Shown here: in pieces, positions 16,715-25,958 of the stretch | Layout: each line of letters starts with the position of its first letter | Numbering within the stretch: the first letter of the stretch is position 1 | Assembly: GCF_008905045.1 (NCBI RefSeq) | Contig: NZ_VWMY01000009.1 | Coordinates: 37,633 to 101,632, forward strand | Origin: Streptomyces albicerus | GTDB taxonomy: Bacteria; Actinomycetota; Actinomycetes; Streptomycetales; Streptomycetaceae | Direction of reading: 5' to 3' | DNA length: 64,000 bases | The notes under the pieces: model-generated | Told to the model about the DNA's origin: nothing | The model's input: only the letters and a program-made list of their open reading frames with translations | Databases searched by the model: none | Position numbers and translations under genes: made by a program

Positions 16715-18108
16715 GCGCGCAGGGGAAGCACGGGAAGCAGGGGAACCAAGGCAACCGAGGGAAGACGTACTGGCTGGAGCATGCCTGGCTCGACTCCTTC
16801 GTCGAGCCGGGCGTGGCCCTCGACGTGGACGCCGACGGGCGGATCGCCGCCGTCCGCACGGGCGTCGACACCCCGCCCCCCGGCGCCGAGATTCTCCGCG
16901 GCCTGACGATCCCCGGCCTCGCCAACGCCCACAGCCACGCCTTCCACCGTGCCCTGCGCGGCACCGTCCAGGTCGGCTCCGGCACCTTCTGGACCTGGCG
17001 CGAGGTCATGTACTCCTTCGCGGACCGGCTGACCCCGGACACGTACCATGCGCTCGCCCGCGCGGTGTACGTCGAGATGGCCCTCGCCGGGGTCACGGCG
17101 GTCGGCGAGTTCCACTACGTCCACCACGCGCCGGGCGGCACCCCGTACGCCGACCCGAACGCCATGGGTGAGGCGCTCATCGAGGCCGCCGCGGAGGCGG
17201 GCATCCGCATCACGCTCCTCGACACCGCCTACCTCGCCGCCGGCATCCTGAACAAGAGCAGCGGGCAGCCGCCGAACCGGCACCAGCTCCGCTTCTCCGA
17301 CGGCACGGCGGAGGCCTGGGCCGAACGCTGTTCAGTTCTCAAGGACCGGGATCACGCGCGGATCGGGGCGGCCATCCACTCCGTACGAGCCGTGCCCGCG
17401 AGGCAGTTGTCGACGGTGGCGCGGTGGGCCGAGGAGCGGCGGGCCCCGCTCCATGTGCATCTGTCCGAGCAGAAGGCGGAGAACGACGCCTGCCTGGAGG
17501 CGCACGGCTGCACGCCCACCCGGCTGCTCGCCGACCACGGGGTGCTCGGCCCGCGCACGACGGGCGTCCACAACACCCACCTCACCGACGAGGACATTTC
17601 CCTGCTCGGCGGCTCCACGACCGGCACGTGCATGTGCCCCACCACCGAACGCGATCTCGCCGACGGCATCGGACCGGCCGTCGCCCTTCAAGGTGCGGGC
17701 TCTCCGCTCTCCCTCGGCTCCGACAGCCACGCCGTCATCGACCTGCTCGAAGAGGCCCGCGCGATGGAGCTGAACGAGCGCCTGCGCACGCGCACCCGCG
17801 GCCACTGGACGGCGGCGGCGCTCCTGCGCGCCGCCTCCGCGGGCGGCCACGCGGCCCTCGGCTGGGACGACGTGGGCACGCTCGAACCCGGCGCGCTCGC
17901 CGACTTCACGACGATCGCGCTCGACTCGGTCAGGACAGCGGGGCCGCTGCCGCGGCTCGGCGCCGAGACGGCCGTATTCGCCGCGACAGCGGCGGATGTG
18001 CGCCACACGATCGTGGGCGGCCGACACGTCGTACGCGACGGGGCGCACACCCTCGTACCGAATGTGCCGCAAGCCCTCGCGGACGCCGTCGAAGCCCTGC
18101 GCGCCTGA
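16711..18108 (+). CDS. hutF: Formimidoylglutamate deiminase
   Basis: A 465-residue amidohydrolase-superfamily enzyme that converts N-formimidoyl-L-glutamate to N-formylglutamate and ammonia. The metal site is shown by the HSHAFHR motif near residue 77, HVHLSEQ near 249, NTHLTDEDI near 288 and LGSDSH near 335. [15 protein letters not shown] is typical of HutF. The GTG start overlaps the preceding stop (GTGA). Residues 4-17 are a low-complexity Gly/Lys/Gln/Asn stretch from a short repeat. With hutU and hutI it gives the five-step route in which formylglutamate, not formamide, is made. Confidence 0.94.
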   Translation: MSAQGKHGKQGNQGNRGKTYWLEHAWLDSFVEPGVALDVDADGRIAAVRTGVDTPPPGAEILRGLTIPGLANAHSHAFHRALRGTVQVGSGTFWTWREVMYSFADRLTPDTYHALARAVYVEMALAGVTAVGEFHYVHHAPGGTPYADPNAMGEALIEAAAEAGIRITLLDTAYLAAGILNKSSGQPPNRHQLRFSDGTAEAWAERCSVLKDRDHARIGAAIHSVRAVPARQLSTVARWAEERRAPLHVHLSEQKAENDACLEAHGCTPTRLLADHGVLGPRTTGVHNTHLTDEDISLLGGSTTGTCMCPTTERDLADGIGPAVALQGAGSPLSLGSDSHAVIDLLEEARAMELNERLRTRTRGHWTAAALLRAASAGGHAALGWDDVGTLEPGALADFTTIALDSVRTAGPLPRLGAETAVFAATAADVRHTIVGGRHVVRDGAHTLVPNVPQALADAVEALRA

Positions 18109-18152
18109 CCTCCGCCCCCGCTCCCGCCGCCCCGACCGCCCACGAGGACGCC

Positions 18153-19352
18153 ATGACCAGCACCGGCAGCACCACCAACGGCACGACGACCGTCATCACC
18201 AACATCGCCAGTCTGGTCACCAATGACCCCTCCCTCGGTGACGGATCCCCTCTCGGTCTGATCCAGGACGCGGCCGTCGTCATCGACGGCGACCGCATCG
18301 CGTGGACCGGTGATTCAAGAGAAGCACCCGCCACTGACAATCGGGTCGACGCCGGTGGCCGGGCGGTGATCCCGGGCTTCGTCGACTCCCACTCGCACCT
18401 CGTCTTCGCGGGCGACCGCACCCAGGAGTTCAACGCCCGCATGTCCGGCCGGGCCTACAGCGCCGGCGGCATCCGTACGACGGTCGCCGCCACCCGCGCC
18501 GCGAGCGACGAGGAGCTGGAGCGCAATCTCACCCACTACCTGGCCGAGGCCCTCCGCCAGGGCACGACCACGTTCGAGACGAAGTCCGGGTACGGGCTCA
18601 CGGTCGAGGACGAGGCGCGGGCGCTGCGTATCGCGTCCGCGCACACCGACGAGGTCACCTACCTCGGCGCGCACATCGTCTCCCCCGACTACGCCGACGA
18701 CCCGGCCGCGTACGTCGCCCTCGTCACCGGCGAGATGCTCGACGCCTGTGCCCCGTACGCCCGTTGGGTCGACGTCTTCTGCGAGAAGGGCGCCTTCGAC
18801 GGGGACCAGGCCCGCGCGATCCTCACGGCGGGCAAGGCGAAGGGCCTGCACCCGCGCGTCCACGCCAACCAGCTCTCGTACGGCCCCGGCGTCCAGCTTG
18901 CCGTCGAGCTCGACGCGGCGAGCGCCGACCACTGCACCCACCTCACGGACGCGGACGTCGACGCGCTGGCCAGTGGCAACACGGTCGCCACCCTTCTCCC
19001 CGGCGCAGAGTTCTCCACCCGTGCCGAATGGCCCGACGCCCGACGCCTTCTCGACGCGGGCGTCACCGTCGCCCTCTCCACCGACTGCAATCCGGGCTCG
19101 TCCTTCACGTCGTCCGTGCCCTTCTGCGTCGCCCTGGCGGTACGGGACATGCGGATGACACCGGACGAGGCGGTGTGGTCGGCCACGGCGGGGGGAGCGC
19201 GGGCCCTCCGCCGCACCGACATCGGCCGCATCGCCCCGGGCGCCTACGCGGACCTGGCTCTGCTGGACGCCCCGAGCCATGTCCACCTGGCGTACCGTCC
19301 GGGCGTACCGCTGGTCGGCGAGGTGTGGCGGCGGGGCGTACGCGTGGTCTGA
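18153..19352 (+). CDS. hutI: Imidazolonepropionase
   Basis: A 399-residue amidohydrolase that opens 4-imidazolone-5-propionate to formimidoylglutamate, between the HutU and HutF steps. The metal motif [12 protein letters not shown] is at about residue 79. The substrate-binding [14 protein letters not shown] and HANQLS blocks follow, and the metal Asp lies in STDCNPGSS near 315. The ATG at 18153 has GAGGA 8 bases upstream, and the long upstream frame is out of context. It lies 44 bases after hutF and is the last gene of the hut group. Confidence 0.96.
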   Translation: MTSTGSTTNGTTTVITNIASLVTNDPSLGDGSPLGLIQDAAVVIDGDRIAWTGDSREAPATDNRVDAGGRAVIPGFVDSHSHLVFAGDRTQEFNARMSGRAYSAGGIRTTVAATRAASDEELERNLTHYLAEALRQGTTTFETKSGYGLTVEDEARALRIASAHTDEVTYLGAHIVSPDYADDPAAYVALVTGEMLDACAPYARWVDVFCEKGAFDGDQARAILTAGKAKGLHPRVHANQLSYGPGVQLAVELDAASADHCTHLTDADVDALASGNTVATLLPGAEFSTRAEWPDARRLLDAGVTVALSTDCNPGSSFTSSVPFCVALAVRDMRMTPDEAVWSATAGGARALRRTDIGRIAPGAYADLALLDAPSHVHLAYRPGVPLVGEVWRRGVRVV

Positions 19353-19374
19353 GGCGAGCCGAGTGCCCAGCCAA

Positions 19375-20643
19375 TCAGCCCGTCCGGGACCCGTACATCA
19401 GCCGGCGCAGCACCGCCTCGGCAGGACCCCGGCGTCCCGCGCGCTCCAGGGCGTACGCCCCGGCCACTGTGACCAGCCAGACGCCGATCGCGAAGAGTGC
19501 CATCGTCGCGCTGGACAGGTGCTCGCCGAGGCCGAGACCCCAGGCGGCCAGCAGTGGGGCGAAGATCAGTGAGTGCGTGAGGTAGCAGGACAGGGACCGC
19601 TTGCCGACCGCGGACACCGCCGACATCGCCGCGACGGCCGTGGCACCTCGACGGGCCTCCCTGTTCGTCCACCAGTGCGCGAACAGCGCGACGGCGGCCA
19701 CATAACCGAGTCCGGCGGCGTTGCCGGTGATGTCCCGGAGCAGCGTGAGCGCTCCCGACTCGCTCTGGGCGTCGTCCGGTACGTCGAGGGCGCCGATGTG
19801 GGCGAGCGCGGCGGGCAGCGCACCGAGCCAGCCGACCGTGATGCCGATGACCGCCGTGCGGCGCAACAGAGTCCGATGGCGTCCGGGCTCCTCCAGGACG
19901 CGTCGGCGGGCCGCCCAGAAGCCGAGCAGGAAGACGACGTATCCGCCGCCGATCAGCGACAGCGCGGACGCCAGGAACGTGATGTACAGCCCCGTTTCCA
20001 GCCGGGTCTCCGCCGCCCCGAGCCAGCTCTCCTCCTGCGCGCCGTACGCCATGAAGCCGGGCTCCGCCCCCGCGTCGCCGAGCGTGCCCAACTCGCCCTG
20101 GAGCAGGGCCGATACGACGGGCTGAGCCGCGAAGAAGACGAGCAGCGCGGCACCGATGCAGATCCACCACTTCAGCGCGCGTTCGCCGCGCCGCAGGAAG
20201 ACCAGGCCGAGGACGAGGCTCAGCACTCCGTAGTAGCCGACGATGTCGCCCGCCATCAGCAGAGTGGAGTGCGTCAGGCCGATGGCGATCAGCCAGAAGC
20301 TGCGCCGGCGCAGGATCCTGACCGCGTCCCGCTCGGAGGTGCCGGCGGTGGTCTGCCGGAGATAGAGCTGCATCATCCCGTAGCCGAACAGGAACGCGAA
20401 GAGCGGGTAGATCCGCAGGTCCAGCACGGTGATCATGGTGAACTGCACCGCGTGGTCGAGCCACGAGCCGTCCACGGGCTGCCATCCCGAGGGCCCGTGC
20501 CGGGCCGCCCAGAGATGGAAGGCGGTGTTGGAGAGGACGATGAGCAACAACATGATCCCGCGCGCGAAGTCCGGCGCGAGCGCCCGCTCCTCGGCCCGCA
20601 CGCCCCCGCGCCGCAACGGTTTCTCTTTGCTCGTGATCGTCAT
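19375..20643 (-). CDS. DUF418-type multispanning membrane protein
   Basis: A 422-residue integral membrane protein with about ten hydrophobic segments. The opening DFARGIMLLLIVLSNT and the later GKRSLSCYLTHSLIFAPLL match the DUF418/YeiB-like family, whose members are related to membrane acyltransferases. The biochemical role is unknown. The ATG at 20643 has GGAG close upstream. The gene converges with hutI (22-base gap), and its last codons overlap a sequence resembling the family II dispersed repeat. Confidence 0.85.
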   Translation of the reverse strand: MTITSKEKPLRRGGVRAEERALAPDFARGIMLLLIVLSNTAFHLWAARHGPSGWQPVDGSWLDHAVQFTMITVLDLRIYPLFAFLFGYGMMQLYLRQTTAGTSERDAVRILRRRSFWLIAIGLTHSTLLMAGDIVGYYGVLSLVLGLVFLRRGERALKWWICIGAALLVFFAAQPVVSALLQGELGTLGDAGAEPGFMAYGAQEESWLGAAETRLETGLYITFLASALSLIGGGYVVFLLGFWAARRRVLEEPGRHRTLLRRTAVIGITVGWLGALPAALAHIGALDVPDDAQSESGALTLLRDITGNAAGLGYVAAVALFAHWWTNREARRGATAVAAMSAVSAVGKRSLSCYLTHSLIFAPLLAAWGLGLGEHLSSATMALFAIGVWLVTVAGAYALERAGRRGPAEAVLRRLMYGSRTG

Positions 20644-20771
20644 GGCTCCACGCTAGGAAGCCCTGACCTGGCCGGACATCGGTCGGCGGTCGAGAGGCGG
20701 CAGACCAAGGGATGACGTGAACTCGAGGGACGCCGACCAAAGTTGATACGAGAGTCAGTGCGGGAGAGGCC

Positions 20772-22340
20772 TCAGGCCGGGCCCGCACCCGCCCGCCACC
20801 GCTGATCCGCCCGCGGCCCCGCGTCCGGGGCGAGGTCAAGGCCGTCGCCGTCGTGCGGTGTCACCGCGTGGTCCGGGGCGATGGCCGGGCGGAGCACGCC
20901 GTCGGCGGTGACCGCGAACCTCAGGTTCTTGCCGTTGGGACCGTCGACCGAGTCGCACTCCCAGATGCCCACGCCGTCGTCGGTCGCGCCGCGGCTGTCC
21001 AGGCAGAAGTCGGGGTCCGCGTAGGACTGGAGGACGTCCCGGCCGGCGTCGAAGCGCCAGCGCTGGGTGCGGGCCGTGGTGCAGGTGGCAGTGATGACGT
21101 CCGTGCCCTTCTCCATGTCACCGTTCAGGATGTCCAGACAGCGGCCGGAGGCGAGGTTGACCACCTGGGCGTAGGCACCGTTCGGCGGTGGAGCGGGGGC
21201 GGACGGCGTGTGGGACGGCCTCGGGGACGCCGACTTCGACGGGGTCGAACTACGCGTCGGGGACGGGGTCGGGGATGTGGCCGTGGCCGTGGGGGAGGGC
21301 GACGGGGACGTCGGGACCGTGGCCGTCACCGTGACCGCCGGTGGGCGTACCGGAGTACCCGAGCTTCCCGCCTCCTCGGGCTGTGAGCCGCCCGAGGACA
21401 GGAGGAAGAGCAGCAAGGGGGCCAGCGCCACCCCGAGCGCCGCCGAGGCCAGGACGAAGCGGCGGGACGGCGGCCAAGTCCCCAGGACTCCCCAAGTGCC
21501 CGACTCCGCATGGGAGTTGGCGCGCGAGTGGGATGCGGTGCCGGTGCCGTATGCCGTGCCGCCCCACGGCAGCAGGCCCTCGGCCAGTGCCGTGCGCGGG
21601 TCGTCCCGCAGGGCGGACAGCTCCTCGTACGCGGTGGCGCAGTGCGCGCACTCGGCCATGTGGGCGCGCAGGTCCGCGCTGTGGCGGGGGCTGTCGGGGC
21701 GTACCGACTCCTCGATCAGCCGGCGGAAGTCCTGGCAGTGCGGATCTCCGGAGGCGGCGAGATGGGTCTTCAGGAAGGCCGCGCGGAGCGCCTGGAGCGC
21801 AGGCTCCGTTCCGTACGTCACGTCTTCGCGGGTGAGTCCCAGCAGGCCGGCCGTCTCGTCCTCGGGCTCCTGCTCCACGATCCCGTACCAGACGAGGCCC
21901 TGGACCCGGGAGGGGAGCGACTGGAAGGCGTCGAGCATCGGCGGGACCGGCCCCTCCGGACCGCTCGCGCGCAGTCGCGTGAGCAGCCCGGGGTCGAGCC
22001 GGTCGGCCCGCTCGTCCCCGGCCCATGCGACGGCCACCCGCGCGGCGAGCAGCAGGAGCTGGTGCCGCCACGGTCCCCGCGGGTCGGTGCCGCGCGCGGT
22101 CTCCTGGGCCGCGAGGGCGAACGCCCGGTCCGTCAGCTGCCGTGCGGCGGAGTCGGCGGTGGTGCACAGGCGGGCGTACGCGAGGACCGCGGGCCGATGG
22201 CGCACACGCAGTTCGCGCAGTGCCGCGTACGAGGTCGCGGTGTCCGAGCGCAGCAGCTCGGTGAGCCGCGCGTCGGACGCGCCGGCGTGCACACCGCCCC
22301 CGGCCCCGGCGCCATCGCCGGTCCCCTCGCCCCGAGCCAT
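20772..22340 (-). CDS. Sigma-like / zinc-finger / transmembrane / ricin-lectin fusion protein
   Basis: A 522-residue mosaic. Residues about 25-180 resemble sigma-70 region 2 and region 4 helices (RDVNT-type motifs absent; LPSRVQGLVWYGIVEQ then TAGLLGLTREDV). Around residue 235 is an HxxxCxxC anti-sigma zinc-finger motif (HMAECAHC). A single membrane helix (VLASAALGVALAPLLLFLL) follows near 300. Then comes a Ser/Thr/Pro-rich stalk and a C-terminal ricin-type beta-trefoil (SGRCLDILNGD, QRWRFDAG, FCLDSRG, LRPAIAP). So a cytoplasmic sigma/anti-sigma-like head is tied to an outside carbohydrate-binding domain. ATG at 22340 follows GGGGAGG. Whether the head still binds RNA polymerase is unknown. 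Confidence 0.82.
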   Translation of the reverse strand: MARGEGTGDGAGAGGGVHAGASDARLTELLRSDTATSYAALRELRVRHRPAVLAYARLCTTADSAARQLTDRAFALAAQETARGTDPRGPWRHQLLLLAARVAVAWAGDERADRLDPGLLTRLRASGPEGPVPPMLDAFQSLPSRVQGLVWYGIVEQEPEDETAGLLGLTREDVTYGTEPALQALRAAFLKTHLAASGDPHCQDFRRLIEESVRPDSPRHSADLRAHMAECAHCATAYEELSALRDDPRTALAEGLLPWGGTAYGTGTASHSRANSHAESGTWGVLGTWPPSRRFVLASAALGVALAPLLLFLLSSGGSQPEEAGSSGTPVRPPAVTVTATVPTSPSPSPTATATSPTPSPTRSSTPSKSASPRPSHTPSAPAPPPNGAYAQVVNLASGRCLDILNGDMEKGTDVITATCTTARTQRWRFDAGRDVLQSYADPDFCLDSRGATDDGVGIWECDSVDGPNGKNLRFAVTADGVLRPAIAPDHAVTPHDGDGLDLAPDAGPRADQRWRAGAGPA

Positions 22341-22520
22341 GCACCTGCCTCCCCTGCACCCCGTGCCGTCTCCGGCCGTCTCCTGACGTACCAGCCAGTT
22401 TGGCGGGTGACCATAGTGGTTGAAGGTGAACTGAGGGGAAAGGGGTTCCCGTGAGTAACTCAGGTGTGGGCCATGGGTAGTCCGCGAATGAACTACGGGC
22501 AGTGAACGACTGTGAGCAAC

Positions 22521-22563
22521 GCGCTCGGGGCCGGGCCGGATTGTCCGGCCCGGCCCCGAGCGC
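22521..22563. terminator. 20-bp perfect stem-loop downstream of sigI
   Basis: Perfect 20-bp inverted repeat with a 3-base loop (left arm 22521-22540, loop ttg, right arm 22544-22563). It lies 31 bases beyond the sigI stop on the minus strand and should end its transcript before the sigma-like/lectin gene. Confidence 0.85.
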
Positions 22564-22593
22564 ACACCTGTGGCACCGATGTGGTGAAGACCG

Positions 22594-23493
22594 TCACTCC
22601 TCGACGGTCAGGCCCCTCCGCAGTCGCACCAGCGTCCGCGACAGCAGCCGCGACACGTGCATCTGCGAGATGCCCAGCTCATCGCCTATCTCCGACTGCG
22701 TCATGTTGGCGACGAAGCGCAGGGACAGGATCTTCTTGTCGCGCGGCGGGAGTTCGGCGATCAGCGGCTTCAGCGACTCGACGTACTCGATGCCTTCGAG
22801 CCCGTGGTCCTCGTAACCGATCCGGTCCGCCAGCGCGCCCTCGGAGTCGTCCTCCTCGGGCTGGGCGTCAAGCGAGCTGGCCGTATAGGCGTTTGACGCC
22901 GCCATGCCCTCGACGACCTCGTCGTTCGACAGGCCCAGTCGATCCGCCAGCTCTCCCACCGTCGGAGCGCGGTCCAGTTGCTGCGCGAGTTCGTCGCCCG
23001 CCTTGGCCAGGTCGAGACGGAGTTCCTGAAGCCTGCGCGGAACACGCACCGACCACGACGTGTCGCGGAAGAAGCGCTTGACCTCGCCGACGATGGTCGG
23101 CATCGCGAAGGTCGGGAACTCGACGCCACGGCTGAGCTCGAAGCGGTCGATCGCCTTGATCAGGCCGATCGTGCCGACCTGGATGATGTCCTCCATCGGC
23201 TCACTGCGGGAGCGGAACCGGGAGGCGGCGAACTTCACCAGGGCGAGGTTGAGTTCGACCAGCGTGTTGCGTACGTACGAGTACTCGTGGGTGCCTTCTT
23301 CCAGGGACTCGAGCCGCTCGAAGAGGGTCTTGGACAGGGCCCGTGCGTCCACTGGCCCCACCTCGTCATAAGGGGGGATCTCCGGAAGTCCGGCGAGGCC
23401 GACATTGTCGTCGGCGGACTCTTCTTCCAGGCACTCCAGAGGGGGTGTCGACGTCGCCCTCTGGGTCTGCGATGCGTCGAGCCGGGGTGACAT
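22594..23493 (-). CDS. sigI: SigB/SigF-family sigma factor SigI
   Basis: A 299-residue alternative sigma factor of the group 3 stress/sporulation class. Region 2 reads FRSRSEPMEDIIQVGTIGLI with the core-binding segment and the RFFRDTSWSVRVPRRLQEL -10 helix. Region 3 is APTVGELADRLGLSNDEV. Region 4 is LPPRDKKILSLRF and MTQSEIGDELGISQMHVSRL. I chose the ATG at 23493 for its GGAGG 5 bases upstream; in-frame ATGs lie at 23505 and 23517. Divergent genes encode an anti-anti-sigma factor and an anti-sigma kinase, the same layout as sigI-arsI-prsI of S. coelicolor, where SigI is held by PrsI. Confidence 0.9.
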   Translation of the reverse strand: MSPRLDASQTQRATSTPPLECLEEESADDNVGLAGLPEIPPYDEVGPVDARALSKTLFERLESLEEGTHEYSYVRNTLVELNLALVKFAASRFRSRSEPMEDIIQVGTIGLIKAIDRFELSRGVEFPTFAMPTIVGEVKRFFRDTSWSVRVPRRLQELRLDLAKAGDELAQQLDRAPTVGELADRLGLSNDEVVEGMAASNAYTASSLDAQPEEDDSEGALADRIGYEDHGLEGIEYVESLKPLIAELPPRDKKILSLRFVANMTQSEIGDELGISQMHVSRLLSRTLVRLRRGLTVEE

Positions 23494-23647
23494 GATGTCC
23501 TCCATCGTTCTCGGCATATGGCTGCCGATGCCAATACGTGCACTGCGGTGTGCGGCGCCTCCAAAGCCGGCCGTGTCGAAAACTGTCTCTACTAGCCCTA
23601 CCCGCTATCGCGACTCCCCCGCAAGTGCGTTTCATTCACAAATGTCC

Positions 23648-23671
23648 GTTTTTTGGCGGTTGTTCGGGTGT
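23648..23671 (+). promoter_or_regulatory. Candidate SigB-family promoter before the anti-anti-sigma gene
   Basis: GTTT (23648-23651), a 14-base spacer, then GGGTGT (23666-23671). This is close to the Streptomyces SigB-family pattern GNNT-N14-16-GGGTAY. Initiation would fall about 65 bases before the arsI-like start. It suggests that SigI or a relative transcribes its own regulators; this is inference. Confidence 0.4.
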
Positions 23672-23744
23672 CCGACGGCGTAGGGAGGGCGTAGGGTTCG
23701 AGGGCGTCAATCAACAGCCACGACGGTCGGAAGAGAGAGACGGC

Positions 23745-24251
23745 ATGGACCGCGGGACGGTCGGCAGCGCACAGTCGGGCCGGCTACTGGTCGAGGTGCG
23801 GGAAGAGGGCACTAGTGCCGTCGTCACCCCCGCGGGTGAGTTGGATCACCATACGGCGGATCTGCTTCGAGAACCGATCGAGGACTGCCTCGACCGCGGG
23901 TTCGCTCGCCTCGTCGTGGACTGCTCGCGGCTCGAGTTCTGTGACTCCACGGGCCTGAACGTGCTGCTCGGCGCCCGGCTGAAGGCCGAGGCCGCGGGCG
24001 GCGGGGTTCATCTGGCCGGGATGCAGCCGGTGGTGGCCCGGGTCTTCGAGATCACCGGGGCCGAGGCCGTCTTCACCGTGCACGCCTCGCTCGCGGCGGC
24101 CCTGGCCGACAAGGCGGCGCCCGGCAAGGTCGCGCCCGACAAGGCCGGGCCCGGCGGGTCCGAAGCGGGCAGGCCCGGGGAGGGCAAACCCGGAACCGGT
24201 CCCTCCAGGGCCGGCCGACCCGCGGCCGACCGGGGCGATCAGTCACCTTGA
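23745..24251 (+). CDS. arsI: STAS-domain anti-anti-sigma factor
   Basis: A 168-residue SpoIIAA/RsbV-like protein. Residues about 13-120 form a STAS domain (AVVTPAGELDHHTADLLREP; the phosphorylatable Ser in CDSTGLNVLL). Unphosphorylated, such proteins bind the anti-sigma kinase and free the sigma factor. The last 45 residues are a Gly/Pro/Ala/Lys-rich tail outside the domain. ATG at 23745 follows a GAGAGA stretch. It lies divergent from sigI and upstream of the kinase gene, as arsI does in S. coelicolor. Confidence 0.87.
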   Translation: MDRGTVGSAQSGRLLVEVREEGTSAVVTPAGELDHHTADLLREPIEDCLDRGFARLVVDCSRLEFCDSTGLNVLLGARLKAEAAGGGVHLAGMQPVVARVFEITGAEAVFTVHASLAAALADKAAPGKVAPDKAGPGGSEAGRPGEGKPGTGPSRAGRPAADRGDQSP

Positions 24252-24520
24252 GGTGGCGTCCCGCGGCAAAGTTATGCCTCAGTTGTCTCCGTGTGATCAG
24301 CGCGTTACCAGGGTCACAGTAACCGTGCCGAATAAGTGGGTGTTCTGACGGTTCGGTCGGGCAGGAGACATCCTGAATATGCAACCGACCGAATGGCGAG
24401 CGCGCGACAGTCCCGGACGACCCCCCGGATCTTGAGTGTCCTGAGCTTTCCGAATGTGCTGAATGTGCAGAGTACTGAGTCTTGAATCGTGAACTGGTGA
24501 ATCGGTGAGGTGAAGCGCTG

Positions 24521-25024
24521 ATGAGCACCACCCGGCCTTACTCGCCGGGCGACCGCGGCCCGGATCCGGGCGACGGCGGCGCTTCCGGGACGTCTCCGGG
24601 CGGCGCGCCCGCCGGGCGTCGGGCCCGTCGGCTGAACTTCGACGGCGAGAGCGGTGTCGTCCCGCTCGCCCGCGACTTCGCCCGCCAGGCGCTGTACGAG
24701 TGGGGCTGGCTGCCGGCGGCCACCGCCGACCAGCGGGCCGCGGCCGAGGACGTCCTGCTCGTCGTCTCCGAGCTCGTCACGAACGCCTGTCTGCACGCCG
24801 AGGGCCCGGACGAGCTCTGGATCACCTGCGACACCAAGGTGCTCCGCGTCGAGGTCTCCGACCGGGGCACGGGCCAGCCCGCCCCGCGCACCCCGCACAG
24901 AGCCGGGCGCCCCGGCGGTCACGGCATGTTCATCGTGCAGCGGCTGTGCCTGGACTGGGGCGTGATCCGCACGGCCGGGGTCGCGGGAAAGACGGTCTGG
25001 GCGGAGCTCGGAGCACCGGCGTAA
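24521..25024 (+). CDS. prsI: Anti-sigma factor, HATPase_c serine kinase (RsbW type)
   Basis: A 167-residue single-domain GHKL kinase. The N-box is SELVTNACLHA near residue 83, the G1 box is VEVSDRGTG, and the G2-like box is GGHGMFIVQRL near 130. The first 35 residues are disordered (Gly/Pro/Arg). It would bind SigI and inactivate its STAS antagonist by phosphorylation. Context with sigI and the STAS gene supports the PrsI assignment. A 269-base gap without a recognised promoter or gene precedes it, so it may be co-transcribed with arsI or have its own promoter. Confidence 0.87.
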   Translation: MSTTRPYSPGDRGPDPGDGGASGTSPGGAPAGRRARRLNFDGESGVVPLARDFARQALYEWGWLPAATADQRAAAEDVLLVVSELVTNACLHAEGPDELWITCDTKVLRVEVSDRGTGQPAPRTPHRAGRPGGHGMFIVQRLCLDWGVIRTAGVAGKTVWAELGAPA

Positions 25025-25087
25025 GCCCTGTCTGACGTCCACCTCGGGTTACCCGCGGTTCGAACCCTTCTTCGTTCATCACCCGAC

Positions 25088-25117
25088 GCGCGCCGGATCC
25101 CCACGGATCCGGCGCGC
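25088..25117. terminator. 13-bp stem-loop terminator after the anti-sigma gene
   Basis: Inverted repeat gcgcgccggatcc / ggatccggcgcgc with a 4-base loop, followed by ctttgtcttcc. It lies 64 bases downstream of the anti-sigma stop and should separate that unit from the surface-protein genes. Confidence 0.8.
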
Positions 25118-25204
25118 ACTTTGTCTTCCCTCGGCAAGGCCCCGGGCGTACCTTGACGGCCGATCTGATGTGCCGTCAGGAACGCCTTCAGGAATGAGGG
25201 GACC

Positions 25205-25909
25205 GTGTCATACCGGATGTACCAGAAACGAACCGCCGCGCTCGCGTCCGCCGCGGCCCTGGCCGGCTCGGCGGTGCTGATGGCCGCCCCCGCCGCCCAG
25301 GCCGACGTGGTGGACGTCAACTACCAGTGCAAGACCCCGATCGGCGACAAGTCCGCCGTCTCGCCCATCGACATCAAGGGCGTCAAGAGCGGCAGCGGCT
25401 ACAAGCTCACGATGTCCTGGCAGAAGGGCGTCTCGTCCAGCCCGGTGGAACTGGGCAAGGGCGCGATGAGCCCGAGCGCGGTCATCGAACTGGGCGGCGC
25501 GGACAGCGGCACGGTGAAGGTCACCGGACCGCCCAACGCGGAGGCCATCCCCGCCAACACACCCATCAAGATCAGTGACCTGAGCGGTACGTACACGCCG
25601 GGGAAGACCGGCGAGGTCACCTTCACGGCGGGTGTGCTGACCATCAAGGCGCTCGGTACGACGACCACCTGCACGCCCACGAACGACCCCAAGCCCGCGC
25701 TGACCCTCGACGTCACGGCCGCGGGCGGCGGCTCGGGTTCGGGTTCGAGCTCGGGCGGGACGCAGACCGGCTCGGGCTCCGGCAGCGAACTCCCGCAGAC
25801 CGGCCCCGAGGACTCCGCGATCGCGCTCGGCACGCTCGGCGGCACGGTGCTGCTGGCGGGCGCGGCGGGAGTGCTGTGGCTGACCCGCAGGAATCAGGCA
25901 CCCCGCTGA
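25205..25909 (+). CDS. Secreted cell-wall protein with LPQTG sortase signal
   Basis: A 234-residue exported protein. Residues 1-34 form a signal peptide ending APAAQA-D. The mature domain (about 36-170) has a pair of cysteines (YQCKTPIGDKS and TTTCTPTND) and is homologous to the second domain of the protein at 28063-29478. A Ser/Gly linker leads to LPQTG, a hydrophobic segment and a basic end (WLTRRNQ), the classic sortase sorting signal, so it should be covalently wall-bound. The GTG start follows GAGGGG. It is the first of four same-strand genes for exported proteins. No enzymatic motif is seen. Confidence 0.85.
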   Translation: MSYRMYQKRTAALASAAALAGSAVLMAAPAAQADVVDVNYQCKTPIGDKSAVSPIDIKGVKSGSGYKLTMSWQKGVSSSPVELGKGAMSPSAVIELGGADSGTVKVTGPPNAEAIPANTPIKISDLSGTYTPGKTGEVTFTAGVLTIKALGTTTTCTPTNDPKPALTLDVTAAGGGSGSGSSSGGTQTGSGSGSELPQTGPEDSAIALGTLGGTVLLAGAAGVLWLTRRNQAPR

Positions 25910-25958
25910 CCTGACCCTTCTCGCCTGATCGTCCTCGCGTGATCGTCTGGAGCCGCCG

